Of a DNA stretch of 54,766 nucleotides, positions 1 through 8,241 are shown piece by piece; position 1 is the stretch's first letter; each line of letters starts with the position of its first letter. The notes beneath the pieces were generated by a model. That model saw only the letters and a list, made by a program, of their open reading frames with translations. It made no database searches and was not told where the DNA came from. Made by a program: the position numbers and the translations under genes. The DNA lies in the NCBI RefSeq assembly GCF_001746295.1, contig NZ_MJAH01000021.1, forward strand, positions 152,413 through 207,178, given 5' to 3'. Origin of the DNA: Streptomyces sp. LUP47B. GTDB taxonomy: Bacteria > Actinomycetota > Actinomycetes > Streptomycetales > Streptomycetaceae.

Positions 1-1347
1 CGCCTCGGCCAGGAAGATCACGTCCGGGTCGGTGGCGTTGATGTCCGCGATCACCCGTTCCCAGAACACCACCGGCTTGGTGTGCGGGTTGTCCACCCGG
101 AAGATCCGCACCCCGTGGTCCATCCAGTGCCGCAGCACCCGCAGCGTCTCCGCGATCAGACCGTCCATGTCGGCGTCGAAGGCGATCGGGTAGATGTCCT
201 GGTACTTCTTCGGCGGGTTCTCCGCGTACGCGATGGTGCCGTCCGGGCGGTGGTGGAACCACTCCGGGTGCTTGTGCACCCAGGGATGATCCGGCGAGCA
301 CTGCAGCGCGAAGTCCAGCGCGATCTCCAGACCCTGCTCGGCGGCCTGCTGCACGAACCAGTCGAAGTCCTCGATCGTGCCCAGGTCCGGGTTGACGGCG
401 TCGTGGCCGCCCTCCGGTGAGCCGATCGCCCACGGCACGCCCACATCGTCCGGGCCCGCGGACAGGGTGTTGTTGCGGCCCTTGCGGAAGGTGCTGCCGA
501 TCGGATGGATCGGCGGCAGGTAGACCACGTCGAACCCCATCGCCGCGATCGCCGGCAGCCGGCGCGCCGCGGTCCGGAACGTGCCGTGCGGCCGCTCGGG
601 CGTGCCCTCCGAACGGGGGAAGAACTCGTACCACGACCCGAACAGCGCCCGCTCCCGCTCCACCAGCAGCGGCAGCGTCTCCGACGCCGTGATCAACTCC
701 CGCAGCGGATGACGCGCCAGCACCGCGTCCACCTCGGGCGTCAACGCGGCCGCGAGCCGGGCGGCGGCGGGCCGGGACTCGTCGCGCAGGGCGCGGATGG
801 CCGAGAGGAGCACGCCGTTGCGCCCGTCGTCGGGGACTCCGGCCGCGGCGCGCTCGTAGAGCCGGGCGCCCTCCTCCAGGACCAGCTCGGTGTCCATGCC
901 CGCCGGGATCTTGATCTGGGCGTGGCGCCGCCAGGTCGTGACGGGGTCGCCCCAGGCCTCGACGGTGAAGGTCCACAGCCCCGGGCTGCCCGCGGTGACG
1001 GTGGCGCCCCACCGGTCGGTGCCAGGGGTCAGTTCCCGCATGGGGGTCCAGGGTCCGGCGCGGTCCTCCGGATCCTTCAGTACGACATTGGCGGCGACCG
1101 CGTCATGACCCTCACGGAACACGGTGGCCGAGATCTCGAACGTTTCGCCGGTGACCGCCTTGGCGGGCCTGCGTCCGCGCTGGACGACCGGACGCACGTC
1201 GAGGACGGGTATACGCCCGACGGTCGTGGCCGGTCCCTGCGGTGTGGAGGGTTGCTCCAGGCGCGGTGGTCCGGGGTCGACGGGACGCGTGGTGGACGCG
1301 TCGGTGCTGGACGTCGGGGGTGCTGACGAATGGTGCGTGGCGGGCAT
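1..1347 (-). CDS. glgE: GlgE alpha-1,4-glucan:maltose-1-phosphate maltosyltransferase (C-terminus cut by window edge)
   Basis: GlgE (GH13_3) transfers maltosyl units from maltose-1-phosphate to alpha-1,4-glucan in the cytoplasm. The first 449 residues are present; the family is about 660-680 long, so the last third lies outside. After a Pro/Thr/Ser-rich N-terminal tail of about 45 residues come an Ig-like N domain with VTGETFEISATVF and then the GH13 core with VYLPPIHPIG, IALDFALQCSPDHPW and RIFRVDNPHTKP. D419 in RVDN is the expected nucleophile and E448 in FLAEA the acid; their spacing of 29 matches my memory of S. coelicolor GlgE1 (D394/E423). ATG 1347 was chosen because the ORF is open and the family begins here; no strong ribosome site is seen. 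A promoter candidate lies at 1488-1516. Confidence 0.95.
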   Translation of the reverse strand, partial: MPATHHSSAPPTSSTDASTTRPVDPGPPRLEQPSTPQGPATTVGRIPVLDVRPVVQRGRRPAKAVTGETFEISATVFREGHDAVAANVVLKDPEDRAGPWTPMRELTPGTDRWGATVTAGSPGLWTFTVEAWGDPVTTWRRHAQIKIPAGMDTELVLEEGARLYERAAAGVPDDGRNGVLLSAIRALRDESRPAAARLAAALTPEVDAVLARHPLRELITASETLPLLVERERALFGSWYEFFPRSEGTPERPHGTFRTAARRLPAIAAMGFDVVYLPPIHPIGSTFRKGRNNTLSAGPDDVGVPWAIGSPEGGHDAVNPDLGTIEDFDWFVQQAAEQGLEIALDFALQCSPDHPWVHKHPEWFHHRPDGTIAYAENPPKKYQDIYPIAFDADMDGLIAETLRVLRHWMDHGVRIFRVDNPHTKPVVFWERVIADINATDPDVIFLAEA

Positions 1348-1452
1348 GACCGCTCCTGTCCGCGTCATCTTCGGGTGGGCGGATGGATGTGGGGAGGGGG
1401 TCCTGCGTGGCGTACCGGTGAACCTACCCGAGCGCCGTACCGCAGGAGCCTT

Positions 1453-1471
1453 CCCACCCTATTCGGGTGGG
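1453..1471 (-). promoter_or_regulatory. hairpin in the glgE leader
   Basis: CCCACCC and GGGTGGG arms of 7 bp flank a 5-nt loop, within the predicted 5' leader of glgE about 105 nt before the start codon. It could affect mRNA stability or be an operator. No function is assigned. Confidence 0.3.
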
Positions 1472-1487
1472 CAATCCGGCACTTTGT

Positions 1488-1516
1488 TAACTACTCACGC
1501 GTATGTCTTTACACAA
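1488..1516 (-). promoter_or_regulatory. candidate glgE promoter
   Basis: On the minus strand a TTGTGT -35 (1511-1516) is separated by 17 nt from a TAGTTA -10 (1488-1493). This fits a housekeeping (HrdB-like) promoter about 140 nt ahead of the glgE ATG. The -35 lies just beside the hairpin that ends the upstream protease gene. It rests on motif match only. Confidence 0.45.
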
Positions 1517-1517
1517 A

Positions 1518-1546
1518 CCGGCCCCGTTCTTGCCGAACGGGGCCGG
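1518..1546 (-). terminator. terminator of the S8 protease gene
   Basis: A perfect 12-bp inverted repeat (CCGGCCCCGTTC, loop TTGCC, GAACGGGGCCGG) sits 18 nt beyond the stop codon of the subtilase gene. There is no clear U-tract, as is common for Streptomyces terminators. It insulates glgE from the upstream gene. Confidence 0.75.
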
Positions 1547-1563
1547 TGTGCGGACGCTTCCCC

Positions 1564-2766
1564 CTAGGAACCCGGCACCTGGAGAAGTTTGTCCGGTGAA
1601 CCCGCCCCCCGGCCGGACACCTTCCCGGATACCGCCAGCTTGACCAGCGCTTTGCCGACCTGTGCCGGAGTGGCCCTCGGGTGGTCGGCGAGATACAGCG
1701 CGGCCGCGCCCGCCGCGTGCGGGGCCGCCATCGACGTACCCGAGAAGGTCGCCCTGGCGGTGTCGCCGGTGATGCCCGCCGAGGTGATCGAGACCCCCGG
1801 TGCGAACAGGTCGACGGCGGATCCGTAGTTGGAGAAGCCCGCCCGGGTGTCCTTCGTGTCGGTCGCGCCGACCGTGATCGCCTGGGGTACGTCCGCGGGG
1901 GAGTAGAGCCCCGCCGACAGTCCGTCGTTGCCCGCGGCAACCGCGTAGGTCACCCCGGACGCGATGGAGGCGCGGACGGCGGCGTCCAGCTGGGCGCTGT
2001 GGATCCCGCCCAGGCTGACGTTGGCGACCGCCGGCTTCCGCGCGTTCTTCGTCACCCAGTCGATACCGGCGATGACCTGCGCGGTCGTGCCCGATCCGGT
2101 GTTGTCGAGAACGCGTACGGCCACCACCTTCGCCCGTTTGGCGACGCCGTACCCGGTGCCGGCGACGATGGCCGCCACGTGGGTGCCGTGACCGTTGCCG
2201 TCACCCGCCGATCCGTCGTTCCCGACGAAGTCCCAGCCGTAGGACGCCCGGCCCCCGAAGTCCTTGTGGGAGATCCGGATGCCGGTGTCGATCACGTACA
2301 CCGTCGTCCCGGCGCCCGCGGACGCGGGCCCGGTGTAGGACCTGTCCAGCGGCAGCCTCGGCTGGTCGAGGCGGTCCAGACCCCAGGACGGAGGGTTCTT
2401 CTGGGTGCGCTCCAGGGTCACCCGGGTGTCCTGGACGACCGAGGCGACCCGGGAGTCCGCCGCGAGCTGTCTGGCCTGTCTCGCGTCGGCCCGGATCGCG
2501 TAGCCGTTGAGTACCGTGCCATAGGTATGGCTGATTCTCGCCCCGTACTTCTCGGCGAGGCCCTTTCCGGTCGCCGACGGAGCCTTCGTTCCCCCCTTGA
2601 GTGTCACCAGGTAACTCCCGCTGACGGAACCGGGCTCTCCGGCGCCGAGTATCCGCCCCTCCGGTGCGGCGTGCGCGGGCAGGGTGATGGCCGAAAGTGC
2701 GGCAGCGCAGCTCACCGCGGTCAGGCCCCCCACCCAGCGCAGACGCCGATCTCGCGTCCGTGCCAT
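1564..2766 (-). CDS. secreted subtilisin-like serine protease (S8A, proteinase K/aqualysin type)
   Basis: A 400-residue extracellular endopeptidase. It has a Sec signal peptide (basic MARTRDRRLR, hydrophobic stretch 12-28, AHA-type cleavage near residue 33), then an inhibitor I9 prodomain (about 50-118, SYLVTLKGG through VVQDTRVTLE). The catalytic domain carries D160 (VIDTGI), H193 (GNGHGTHVAA), oxyanion N280 (AAGND) and S345 (SGTSMAAPHAAG), so the triad is intact. There is no C-terminal accessory domain. ATG 2766 is preceded by GGAGGGG at good spacing; an in-frame extension reaching 3135 has no signal peptide and was rejected. It is monocistronic with its own terminator at 1518-1546 and is transcribed divergently from glgP. 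Confidence 0.95.
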   Translation of the reverse strand: MARTRDRRLRWVGGLTAVSCAAALSAITLPAHAAPEGRILGAGEPGSVSGSYLVTLKGGTKAPSATGKGLAEKYGARISHTYGTVLNGYAIRADARQARQLAADSRVASVVQDTRVTLERTQKNPPSWGLDRLDQPRLPLDRSYTGPASAGAGTTVYVIDTGIRISHKDFGGRASYGWDFVGNDGSAGDGNGHGTHVAAIVAGTGYGVAKRAKVVAVRVLDNTGSGTTAQVIAGIDWVTKNARKPAVANVSLGGIHSAQLDAAVRASIASGVTYAVAAGNDGLSAGLYSPADVPQAITVGATDTKDTRAGFSNYGSAVDLFAPGVSITSAGITGDTARATFSGTSMAAPHAAGAAALYLADHPRATPAQVGKALVKLAVSGKVSGRGAGSPDKLLQVPGS

Positions 2767-2858
2767 GACTTGAGTTCCCCTCCTCAACACGGCGTGCGGC
2801 AGCCGCGGACCGCCGGGTCCACCCGGCGTCGGCCGGCACGCCATGGGGAAGCCTCTCG

Positions 2859-2877
2859 TGTGGTGCGAAGTACCACA
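2859..2877. promoter_or_regulatory. dyad in the protease/glgP divergent region
   Basis: TGTGGT and ACCACA flank a 7-nt spacer, about 93 nt upstream of the subtilase ATG in the 292-nt region shared with glgP. The shape is that of an operator or a leader hairpin. The same region contains a near-direct repeat ATCGGCCAT / ATCGGCTAT around 2908-2925. Nothing links either to a known regulator. Confidence 0.3.
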
Positions 2878-3058
2878 AGGACGCCTGCGGGGAGGGAATC
2901 GGCCATATCGGCTATGGGGGACGTGAGGGGGTTGCGGCGATTTCCGGACCGATCCTGCGGCGCAGCCCTCACCACGGGCGACGGCAACGCAGATACCGTT
3001 GGCGGAGACGACGACGCACACCGCCGTGCGTCCTCCAGCGAACGCGCTGAGGTGGCAA

Positions 3059-5677
3059 GTGAAGGCTATCCGTCGATTCACCGTCCGACCTGTCCTGCCC
3101 GAACCCCTCCGGCCGCTGAGCGACCTGGCGCGCAATCTGCGTTGGTCCTGGCATACGGAGACCCGTGATCTCTTTCAGTCCGTCGATCCGGAGCACTGGG
3201 CCGCGTCGGGCGGTGATCCCGTACGGCTGCTCGGCAGCGTGCGCCCCGCCCGGCTCGCCGAACTCGCCGAGGACCGCCGCTTCCTGCGCCGGCTCACCGC
3301 GGTCGCCGACGATCTCCACGACTACGTCACCGGGGAGCGCTGGTACCAGACCCACCCCGGTGAACTCCCCGCCGCCGTCGCCTACTTCTCGCCCGAGTTC
3401 GGCATCACGGCCGCCCTGCCGCAGTACTCCGGCGGTCTGGGCATCCTGGCCGGCGACCATCTCAAAGCGGCCAGTGACCTGGGCGTACCGCTGATCGGCG
3501 TCGGTCTGCTGTACCGCCACGGCTACTTCCGCCAGTCCCTGTCCCGGGACGGCTGGCAGCAGGAGCACTATCCGGTCCTGGACCCCAACGAACTGCCGGT
3601 GGCGCTGCTGAGGGAGGCCGACGGCACCCCGGCCCAGGTGTCGCTGGCCCTGCCCGGCGGCAAGCAGCTGCACGCCCGGATCTGGCTCGCCCAGGTCGGC
3701 CGGGTGCCCCTGCTGATGCTGGACTCCGACGTCGAGGAGAACGACCTCGGCGAACGCGGGGTGACCGACCGGCTCTACGGCGGCGGCAGCGAACACCGTC
3801 TGCTCCAGGAGATGCTCCTCGGCATAGGGGGTGTCCGCGCGGTACGGACGTACTGCCGGCTGACCGGCCACGCAGGACCCGAGGTCTTCCACACCAACGA
3901 GGGGCACGCCGGCTTCCTCGGTCTGGAGCGGATCGCCGAACTCTGCGACCAGGGACTGGACTTCGACGCCGGCCTGGAGGCGGTCCGGGCGGGGACCGTC
4001 TTCACCACGCACACGCCCGTCCCGGCCGGCATCGACCGCTTCGACCGGGAGCTGGTCGCCCGGCACTTCGGTGCCGACGCCGAGCTCCCGCGCATGGACG
4101 TGGGCCGGATCCTCGCGCTGGGCATGGAGACCTACCCCGGCGGCGAACCCAACCTCTTCAACATGGCCGTCATGGGCCTGCGCCTCGCCCAGCGCGCCAA
4201 CGGCGTCTCGCTGCTGCACGGGCAGGTCAGCCGGGAGATGTTCTCCGGACTCTGGCCGGGATTCGACCCCGAGGAGGTGCCGATCACCTCCGTGACCAAC
4301 GGGGTGCACGCCCCGACCTGGGTCGCGCCCGAGGTGTTCCGGCTCGGCGCCCGGCAGATCGGCGCCCAGCGCACCGAGGACGCGCTGACCGTCGGTGGCT
4401 CGGACCGCTGGGACGCCGTGGGCGACATCCCCGACCAGGACGTCTGGGAGCTGCGCCGCTCACTGCGGGAGCAGCTGGTGGTGGAGGTACGGGACCGGCT
4501 GCGGGCGTCCTGGCGGCAACGCGGCGCCGGTACGGCGGAGTTGGGCTGGATCGACGGCGTGCTGGACCCCGACGTCCTCACGATCGGATTCGCGCGCCGC
4601 GTCCCGTCGTACAAGCGGCTGACCCTGATGCTGCGGGACCGCGACCGGCTGATGGACCTGTTGCTGCACCCCGAACGACCGATCCAGATCGTGGTGGCCG
4701 GCAAGGCGCACCCGGCGGACGACGGCGGAAAGCGCCTGGTCCAGGAGCTGGTGCGGTTCGCGGACGACCCACGGGTGCGCCACCGGATCGTCTTCCTGCC
4801 CGACTACGGCATGGCGATGGCGCAGAAGCTGTACCCGGGCTGCGACATCTGGCTCAACAACCCGCTGCGGCCGCTGGAGGCCTGCGGAACGAGCGGGATG
4901 AAGGCGGCTTTGAACGGCTGCCTCAATCTCTCCGTCCTCGACGGGTGGTGGGACGAGTGGTTCCAGCCCGACTTCGGCTGGGCGATCCCGACGGCGGACG
5001 GTGTGGGGACCGACCCCGACCGCCGTGACGACATAGAGGCCGACGCCCTCTACGAACTGCTCGAACAGCGGGTGACCCCCCGCTTCTACGAGCAGGGACA
5101 GGGAGGCCTCCCCGACCGTTGGATCGAGATGGTCCGCCAGACGCTCACCCTGCTGGGCCCGAAGGTCCTGGCGGGCCGCATGGTCCGCGAGTACGTCGAA
5201 CGCCTCTACGCCCCCGCGGCCCACGCCCACCGCACGATGGCCCCGGACGTGGCGCGCGAGCTCGCGGAGTGGAAGTCCCGGGTGCGGGCGCAGTGGCACG
5301 GGGTGACGGTCGACCACGTGGAGACCACGGCCGCGACGACCACGGCCGAACTCGGCACCACGCTCGGCCTCAGGGTCCACGTGGGCCTCGGCGCCCTGGG
5401 CCCGGACGACGTGGAGGTCCAGGCGGTCTCCGGCCGGGTCGACGAGGAGGACCGCATCGCGGACGCGGCGACGGTCCCGCTGAAGTCGGTCGGCGGCCCG
5501 GACGCGGAGGGGCGGTGGGTCTACGAGGGCCCGCTGTCCCTGGACCGCACGGGACCCTTCGGCTACACGGTCCGCATCCTGCCCTCGCACCGGTTGCTGG
5601 TGTCGGGCGCGGAGCTGGGGCTGGTGGCGGTGCCTTCGGAGGACGTGGTGGAGGGGGCGGGGGTGCTCTTGCGGTGA
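3059..5677 (+). CDS. glgP: alpha-glucan phosphorylase (GT35, DUF3417 N-domain type)
   Basis: A PLP-dependent phosphorylase of 872 residues that releases glucose-1-phosphate from glycogen or maltodextrin in the cytoplasm. The N-terminal DUF3417 region (PEPLRPLSDLARNLRWSW) marks the actinobacterial/Thermotoga type. The PLP-binding lysine is K615 in ACGTSGMKAALNG. Other family blocks are VAYFSPEFGITAALPQYSGG, FHTNEGHAGFL and IQIVVAGKAHPAD. GTG 3059 is chosen because GAGGTGG precedes it and the family begins VKAIRRF; an in-frame TTG at 2999 has no ribosome site. It lies next to glgE and in the same window as glgX, consistent with an alpha-glucan turnover cluster. Confidence 0.95.
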   Translation: MKAIRRFTVRPVLPEPLRPLSDLARNLRWSWHTETRDLFQSVDPEHWAASGGDPVRLLGSVRPARLAELAEDRRFLRRLTAVADDLHDYVTGERWYQTHPGELPAAVAYFSPEFGITAALPQYSGGLGILAGDHLKAASDLGVPLIGVGLLYRHGYFRQSLSRDGWQQEHYPVLDPNELPVALLREADGTPAQVSLALPGGKQLHARIWLAQVGRVPLLMLDSDVEENDLGERGVTDRLYGGGSEHRLLQEMLLGIGGVRAVRTYCRLTGHAGPEVFHTNEGHAGFLGLERIAELCDQGLDFDAGLEAVRAGTVFTTHTPVPAGIDRFDRELVARHFGADAELPRMDVGRILALGMETYPGGEPNLFNMAVMGLRLAQRANGVSLLHGQVSREMFSGLWPGFDPEEVPITSVTNGVHAPTWVAPEVFRLGARQIGAQRTEDALTVGGSDRWDAVGDIPDQDVWELRRSLREQLVVEVRDRLRASWRQRGAGTAELGWIDGVLDPDVLTIGFARRVPSYKRLTLMLRDRDRLMDLLLHPERPIQIVVAGKAHPADDGGKRLVQELVRFADDPRVRHRIVFLPDYGMAMAQKLYPGCDIWLNNPLRPLEACGTSGMKAALNGCLNLSVLDGWWDEWFQPDFGWAIPTADGVGTDPDRRDDIEADALYELLEQRVTPRFYEQGQGGLPDRWIEMVRQTLTLLGPKVLAGRMVREYVERLYAPAAHAHRTMAPDVARELAEWKSRVRAQWHGVTVDHVETTAATTTAELGTTLGLRVHVGLGALGPDDVEVQAVSGRVDEEDRIADAATVPLKSVGGPDAEGRWVYEGPLSLDRTGPFGYTVRILPSHRLLVSGAELGLVAVPSEDVVEGAGVLLR

Positions 5678-5702
5678 ACCGCGGGGGCGCGGGCGGGCTC
5701 GC

Positions 5703-6212
5703 TCAGCCCGCGTCCTCCCCGCCGCACAGTTTCCGCAGCACCGACCCGCACTTTCGCGCGTACGCGTGCTGCAGGCCCCGGGTCGCCGGGCCGCCCGCCC
5801 GGGCGTACCACTTCGCGGCGCGGCTGAACGCCGAAACCGTCAGCCATACCGTGCCGTCGCCCGTGCGGTCGACGACGAAGGACTCCTCGCCGGATTCGGG
5901 GTGGCCGGAAAGGGTGCCGTAGGCCCAGCCCGCGCGGCGGTGTTCCTCGACCGTCCAGACGACCCGGCAGGGAGCCCTGATGACGCCCGCGAGGGTGACC
6001 GTGACGTCCACGTCGGGGGCCGCGCGGTCCGCGGTGGCGTCTATGCCCACGCCCAGGGCGCGGTGCATCTCCCAGGTCAGGACCGCCTCGGAGGCCTTCC
6101 GGAAGACGTCGTGACCCTCCCCTATGCGGGTGCGTACATGCAGGGGGTGGAAGCCGGGCGGGCAGAAGCCGCTCCGCCGGGTCGCGCCGACGTCGTCGTA
6201 CGTGAAGGACAT
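5703..6212 (-). CDS. DUF1990 family protein
   Basis: A 169-residue protein beginning MSFTYDDVGATRRSGFCPPG, with LHVRTRIGEG and a C-terminal FSRAAKWYARAGGP segment typical of DUF1990 (YhcG-like) proteins of unknown biochemistry. No signal peptide or membrane helix is visible, so it is probably cytoplasmic. ATG 6212 is preferred to an in-frame TTG at 6221; neither has a clear ribosome site, so the transcript may be leaderless. It is convergent with glgP, with only 25 nt between the two stop codons. A weak 7-bp hairpin overlaps that junction. Confidence 0.8.
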   Translation of the reverse strand: MSFTYDDVGATRRSGFCPPGFHPLHVRTRIGEGHDVFRKASEAVLTWEMHRALGVGIDATADRAAPDVDVTVTLAGVIRAPCRVVWTVEEHRRAGWAYGTLSGHPESGEESFVVDRTGDGTVWLTVSAFSRAAKWYARAGGPATRGLQHAYARKCGSVLRKLCGGEDAG

Positions 6213-6226
6213 GGGACCCAAGAGTA

Positions 6227-6265
6227 GGGCGGTACCCGGAGCTGCCTTCGTCCCGGGTACCGCCC
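6227..6265 (-). terminator. terminator of the first M4 protease gene
   Basis: A 13-bp perfect stem (GGGCGGTACCCGG / CCGGGTACCGCCC) with a 13-nt loop lies 17 nt past the stop codon at 6283, ahead of the DUF1990 gene. There is no U-tract. Confidence 0.7.
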
Positions 6266-6282
6266 GTCGAGCCTCCTGCGGA

Positions 6283-7950
6283 CTAGCTCACGTTGACCGC
6301 GGACCAGGCCGCGGCCACCGCCTTGTACTCGGTGCTGGTGGAGCCGTACAGGGCGGACGCCGCGGAGAGCGTGCCCGTGCGCGCCGACTTGTAGTTGGTC
6401 GTCGACGTGAAGTACGTCGTCAGCGCCTTGTACCAGATCTGCAGGGCCTTGGCGCGGCCGATGCCGGTGACCGTGGAGCCGTTGGACGTCGGCGAGTTGT
6501 AGGACACGCCGTTGATCGTCTTGGCGCCGCTGCCCTCCGAGAGGAGGTAGAAGAAGTGGTTCGCCACGCCCGACGAGTAGTGGACGTCCAGGTTGCCGAC
6601 CGACGAGGACCAGGAGTCCGCCGAGCCGCCGTCCTTGCTGGGCTTGTCCATGTAGCGCAGCGGGGTGCCGTCGCCGTTGATGTCGATCTCCTCGCCGATG
6701 AGGTAGTCACCGACGTCGTTGGAGTTGTTGGCGTAGAACTCCACGCCCGTGCCGAAGATGTCCGAGGTGGCCTCGTTGAGGCCGCCGGACTCGCCGGAGT
6801 AGTTCAGGCCCGCCGTGTTCGCGGTGACGCCGTGGCTCATCTCGTGGCCGGCCACGTCCAGCGAGGTGAGCGGGCTGACGTTGCCCTCACCGTCGCCGTA
6901 CGTCATGCAGAAGCAGCTGTCGTCCCAGAACGCGTTCACGTACTGGTTGCCGTAGTGCACGCGGGAGTAGGCGCCGACGCCGTTGTTCTTGATGCCGCTG
7001 CGGCCGAAGGTGGACTTGTAGAAGTCCCACGTCTCCGCCGCGCCGTAGGCGGCGTCGACGGCCGCCGTCTGGTCGGTGGTGGAGCTGGAGGCGGCCCCGG
7101 TGCCCCACGTGTTGTCGGCGTCCGTGAACAGGGTGCCCGCCGACGAGCTGGTGCCGTGGGACTTGTTGTACGTCTTGTGGCTGCCGCGCGTGCCGTCGGT
7201 CAGCTGGTACGTCGAGCCCGACAGGGTGGTCTCCAGGCTGACCGTGCCCGAGTACAGGCTCTTGCCGGTGCCGGTCGCGTTCTCGATGCCCTGGTACTCG
7301 TAGAGCTTCTTGCCGGTGGCGGCGTCGGTGATGACGTGCAGCTGGTTCGGGGTGCCGTCGTCCTGGAAGCCGCCGACGATCGTCTCGTAGGCGAGGACGG
7401 GGGTGCCCGAGCCGGCCCAGATCACCTTGCGCGCGCCGTCGGCCGCGGCCTTGTCCGAGCCCGCGGCCTTGGCGGCGGTCAGCGCCTGCGTCTCGGCCTT
7501 GGCGACGGTGACCTTGGGGGTCAGCGAGGCGACCTTGATGGTGGCCTTCGTCGCCTTGGAGACGCCCTCGGTGGCACCGGACTTCGACTCGTGGACGACC
7601 AGGTCGCCGCCGAGGACGGGCAGGCCGTCGTAGGTGCGCTCGTAGCGGGTGTGGACCGTGCCGTCGGCGTCTCTCACGACGTCCTTGACGACCAGCTTCT
7701 CCTTGGCGCCGAGACCTATCTCGCGGGCCGTGGAGCCGGCCTCGGCCTGCTGCTCCTTGATGAGCGAGGTGCGTGCGGCCGCGGACAGCTGGACCGGGGC
7801 GCCCGCGGGAGTGGCTTTGCTGGAGCCTTCCGCCGGGGTTGCGGCGGCGGCACTGCCGGTGGTCAGACCGGTGGCGAGCAGGGCCCCGGCCGCGACGGCG
7901 GTGGCGATGGCCAGGGTGGTGCGCTTGTGACGCGCGTAGAGGGGGGTCAC
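6283..7950 (-). CDS. secreted M4 (thermolysin-like) neutral metallopeptidase, first copy
   Basis: A 555-residue secreted zinc endopeptidase. Signal peptide: TPLYARHKRTTLAIATAVAA with AAA cleavage near residue 37. An FTP/PepSY propeptide covers about 50-230 (YERTYDGLPVLGGDLVV). The peptidase domain has zinc ligands H369 and H373 with base E370 (HEMSH), third ligand E393 (NEATSD) and the DVHYSSGVANHFFYLL region. The C-terminus ends with the peptidase domain, without the P domain of its neighbour. GTG 7950 has AAGGAG five nt upstream. It is the tandem paralogue of the next gene, with extensive identity over propeptide and catalytic domain, and each copy has its own promoter region and terminator. 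Confidence 0.96.
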   Translation of the reverse strand: MTPLYARHKRTTLAIATAVAAGALLATGLTTGSAAAATPAEGSSKATPAGAPVQLSAAARTSLIKEQQAEAGSTAREIGLGAKEKLVVKDVVRDADGTVHTRYERTYDGLPVLGGDLVVHESKSGATEGVSKATKATIKVASLTPKVTVAKAETQALTAAKAAGSDKAAADGARKVIWAGSGTPVLAYETIVGGFQDDGTPNQLHVITDAATGKKLYEYQGIENATGTGKSLYSGTVSLETTLSGSTYQLTDGTRGSHKTYNKSHGTSSSAGTLFTDADNTWGTGAASSSTTDQTAAVDAAYGAAETWDFYKSTFGRSGIKNNGVGAYSRVHYGNQYVNAFWDDSCFCMTYGDGEGNVSPLTSLDVAGHEMSHGVTANTAGLNYSGESGGLNEATSDIFGTGVEFYANNSNDVGDYLIGEEIDINGDGTPLRYMDKPSKDGGSADSWSSSVGNLDVHYSSGVANHFFYLLSEGSGAKTINGVSYNSPTSNGSTVTGIGRAKALQIWYKALTTYFTSTTNYKSARTGTLSAASALYGSTSTEYKAVAAAWSAVNVS

Positions 7951-8010
7951 ACAAGCTCCTTCGTGGGGGAGCCCGGAGGGCGTGGGGTTGCCTTCCGGGG
8001 TGGTCGTGAA

Positions 8011-8040
8011 GTTGTGCGGCGGTTGTGAGGAAGCGTGGCA
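8011..8040 (-). promoter_or_regulatory. upstream element shared by the two M4 genes, copy 1
   Basis: Two GTTGTG hexamers (8011-8016, 8022-8027) recur at exactly 11 nt and are followed by GGAAGCGTGGCA (8029-8040). The same 12-mer and 11-nt repeats occur ahead of the second M4 gene. The spacing fits tandem binding of an OmpR-family response regulator. The regulator is not identified. Confidence 0.4.
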
Positions 8041-8165
8041 TCAAGGCGCGTACATGTCATGACCCTCAAGTGATGTTGGCCGAAAGTCGACCAGTGGGTG
8101 AACATTGCAGCGATGTAAACCCGGTTGACCTGGGCAAAGCCCCAACAAGCCGTCAGTCATGGGAT

Positions 8166-8213
8166 GGCAAAAAGAGGCGCCGCCCCGGGGAGTCGAACCA
8201 CCGGGGCGGCGCC
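8166..8213 (-). terminator. rho-independent terminator of the second M4 protease gene
   Basis: A 13-bp perfect GC-rich stem (8176-8188 with 8201-8213) with a 12-nt loop is followed on the minus strand by TCTTTTTGCC, giving a true U-tract. It lies 28 nt past the stop codon at 8242 and is the strongest terminator in the window. Confidence 0.9.
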
Positions 8214-8241
8214 TGTCCGTGTGCCTGTCGGTCCTGCCGGT

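Noticed and set aside
505..1326. Plus-strand frame antisense to glgE
   Set aside because: The minus strand encodes unmistakable GlgE motifs; the plus frame is compositional.
2999..3058. TTG start for glgP
   Set aside because: No ribosome site and the family begins at the GTG at 3059, which has GAGGTGG upstream.
5685..5710. Hairpin at the glgP/DUF1990 junction as a terminator
   Set aside because: Only 7 bp, overlaps the stop codon, and has no U-tract; too weak to list as a feature.
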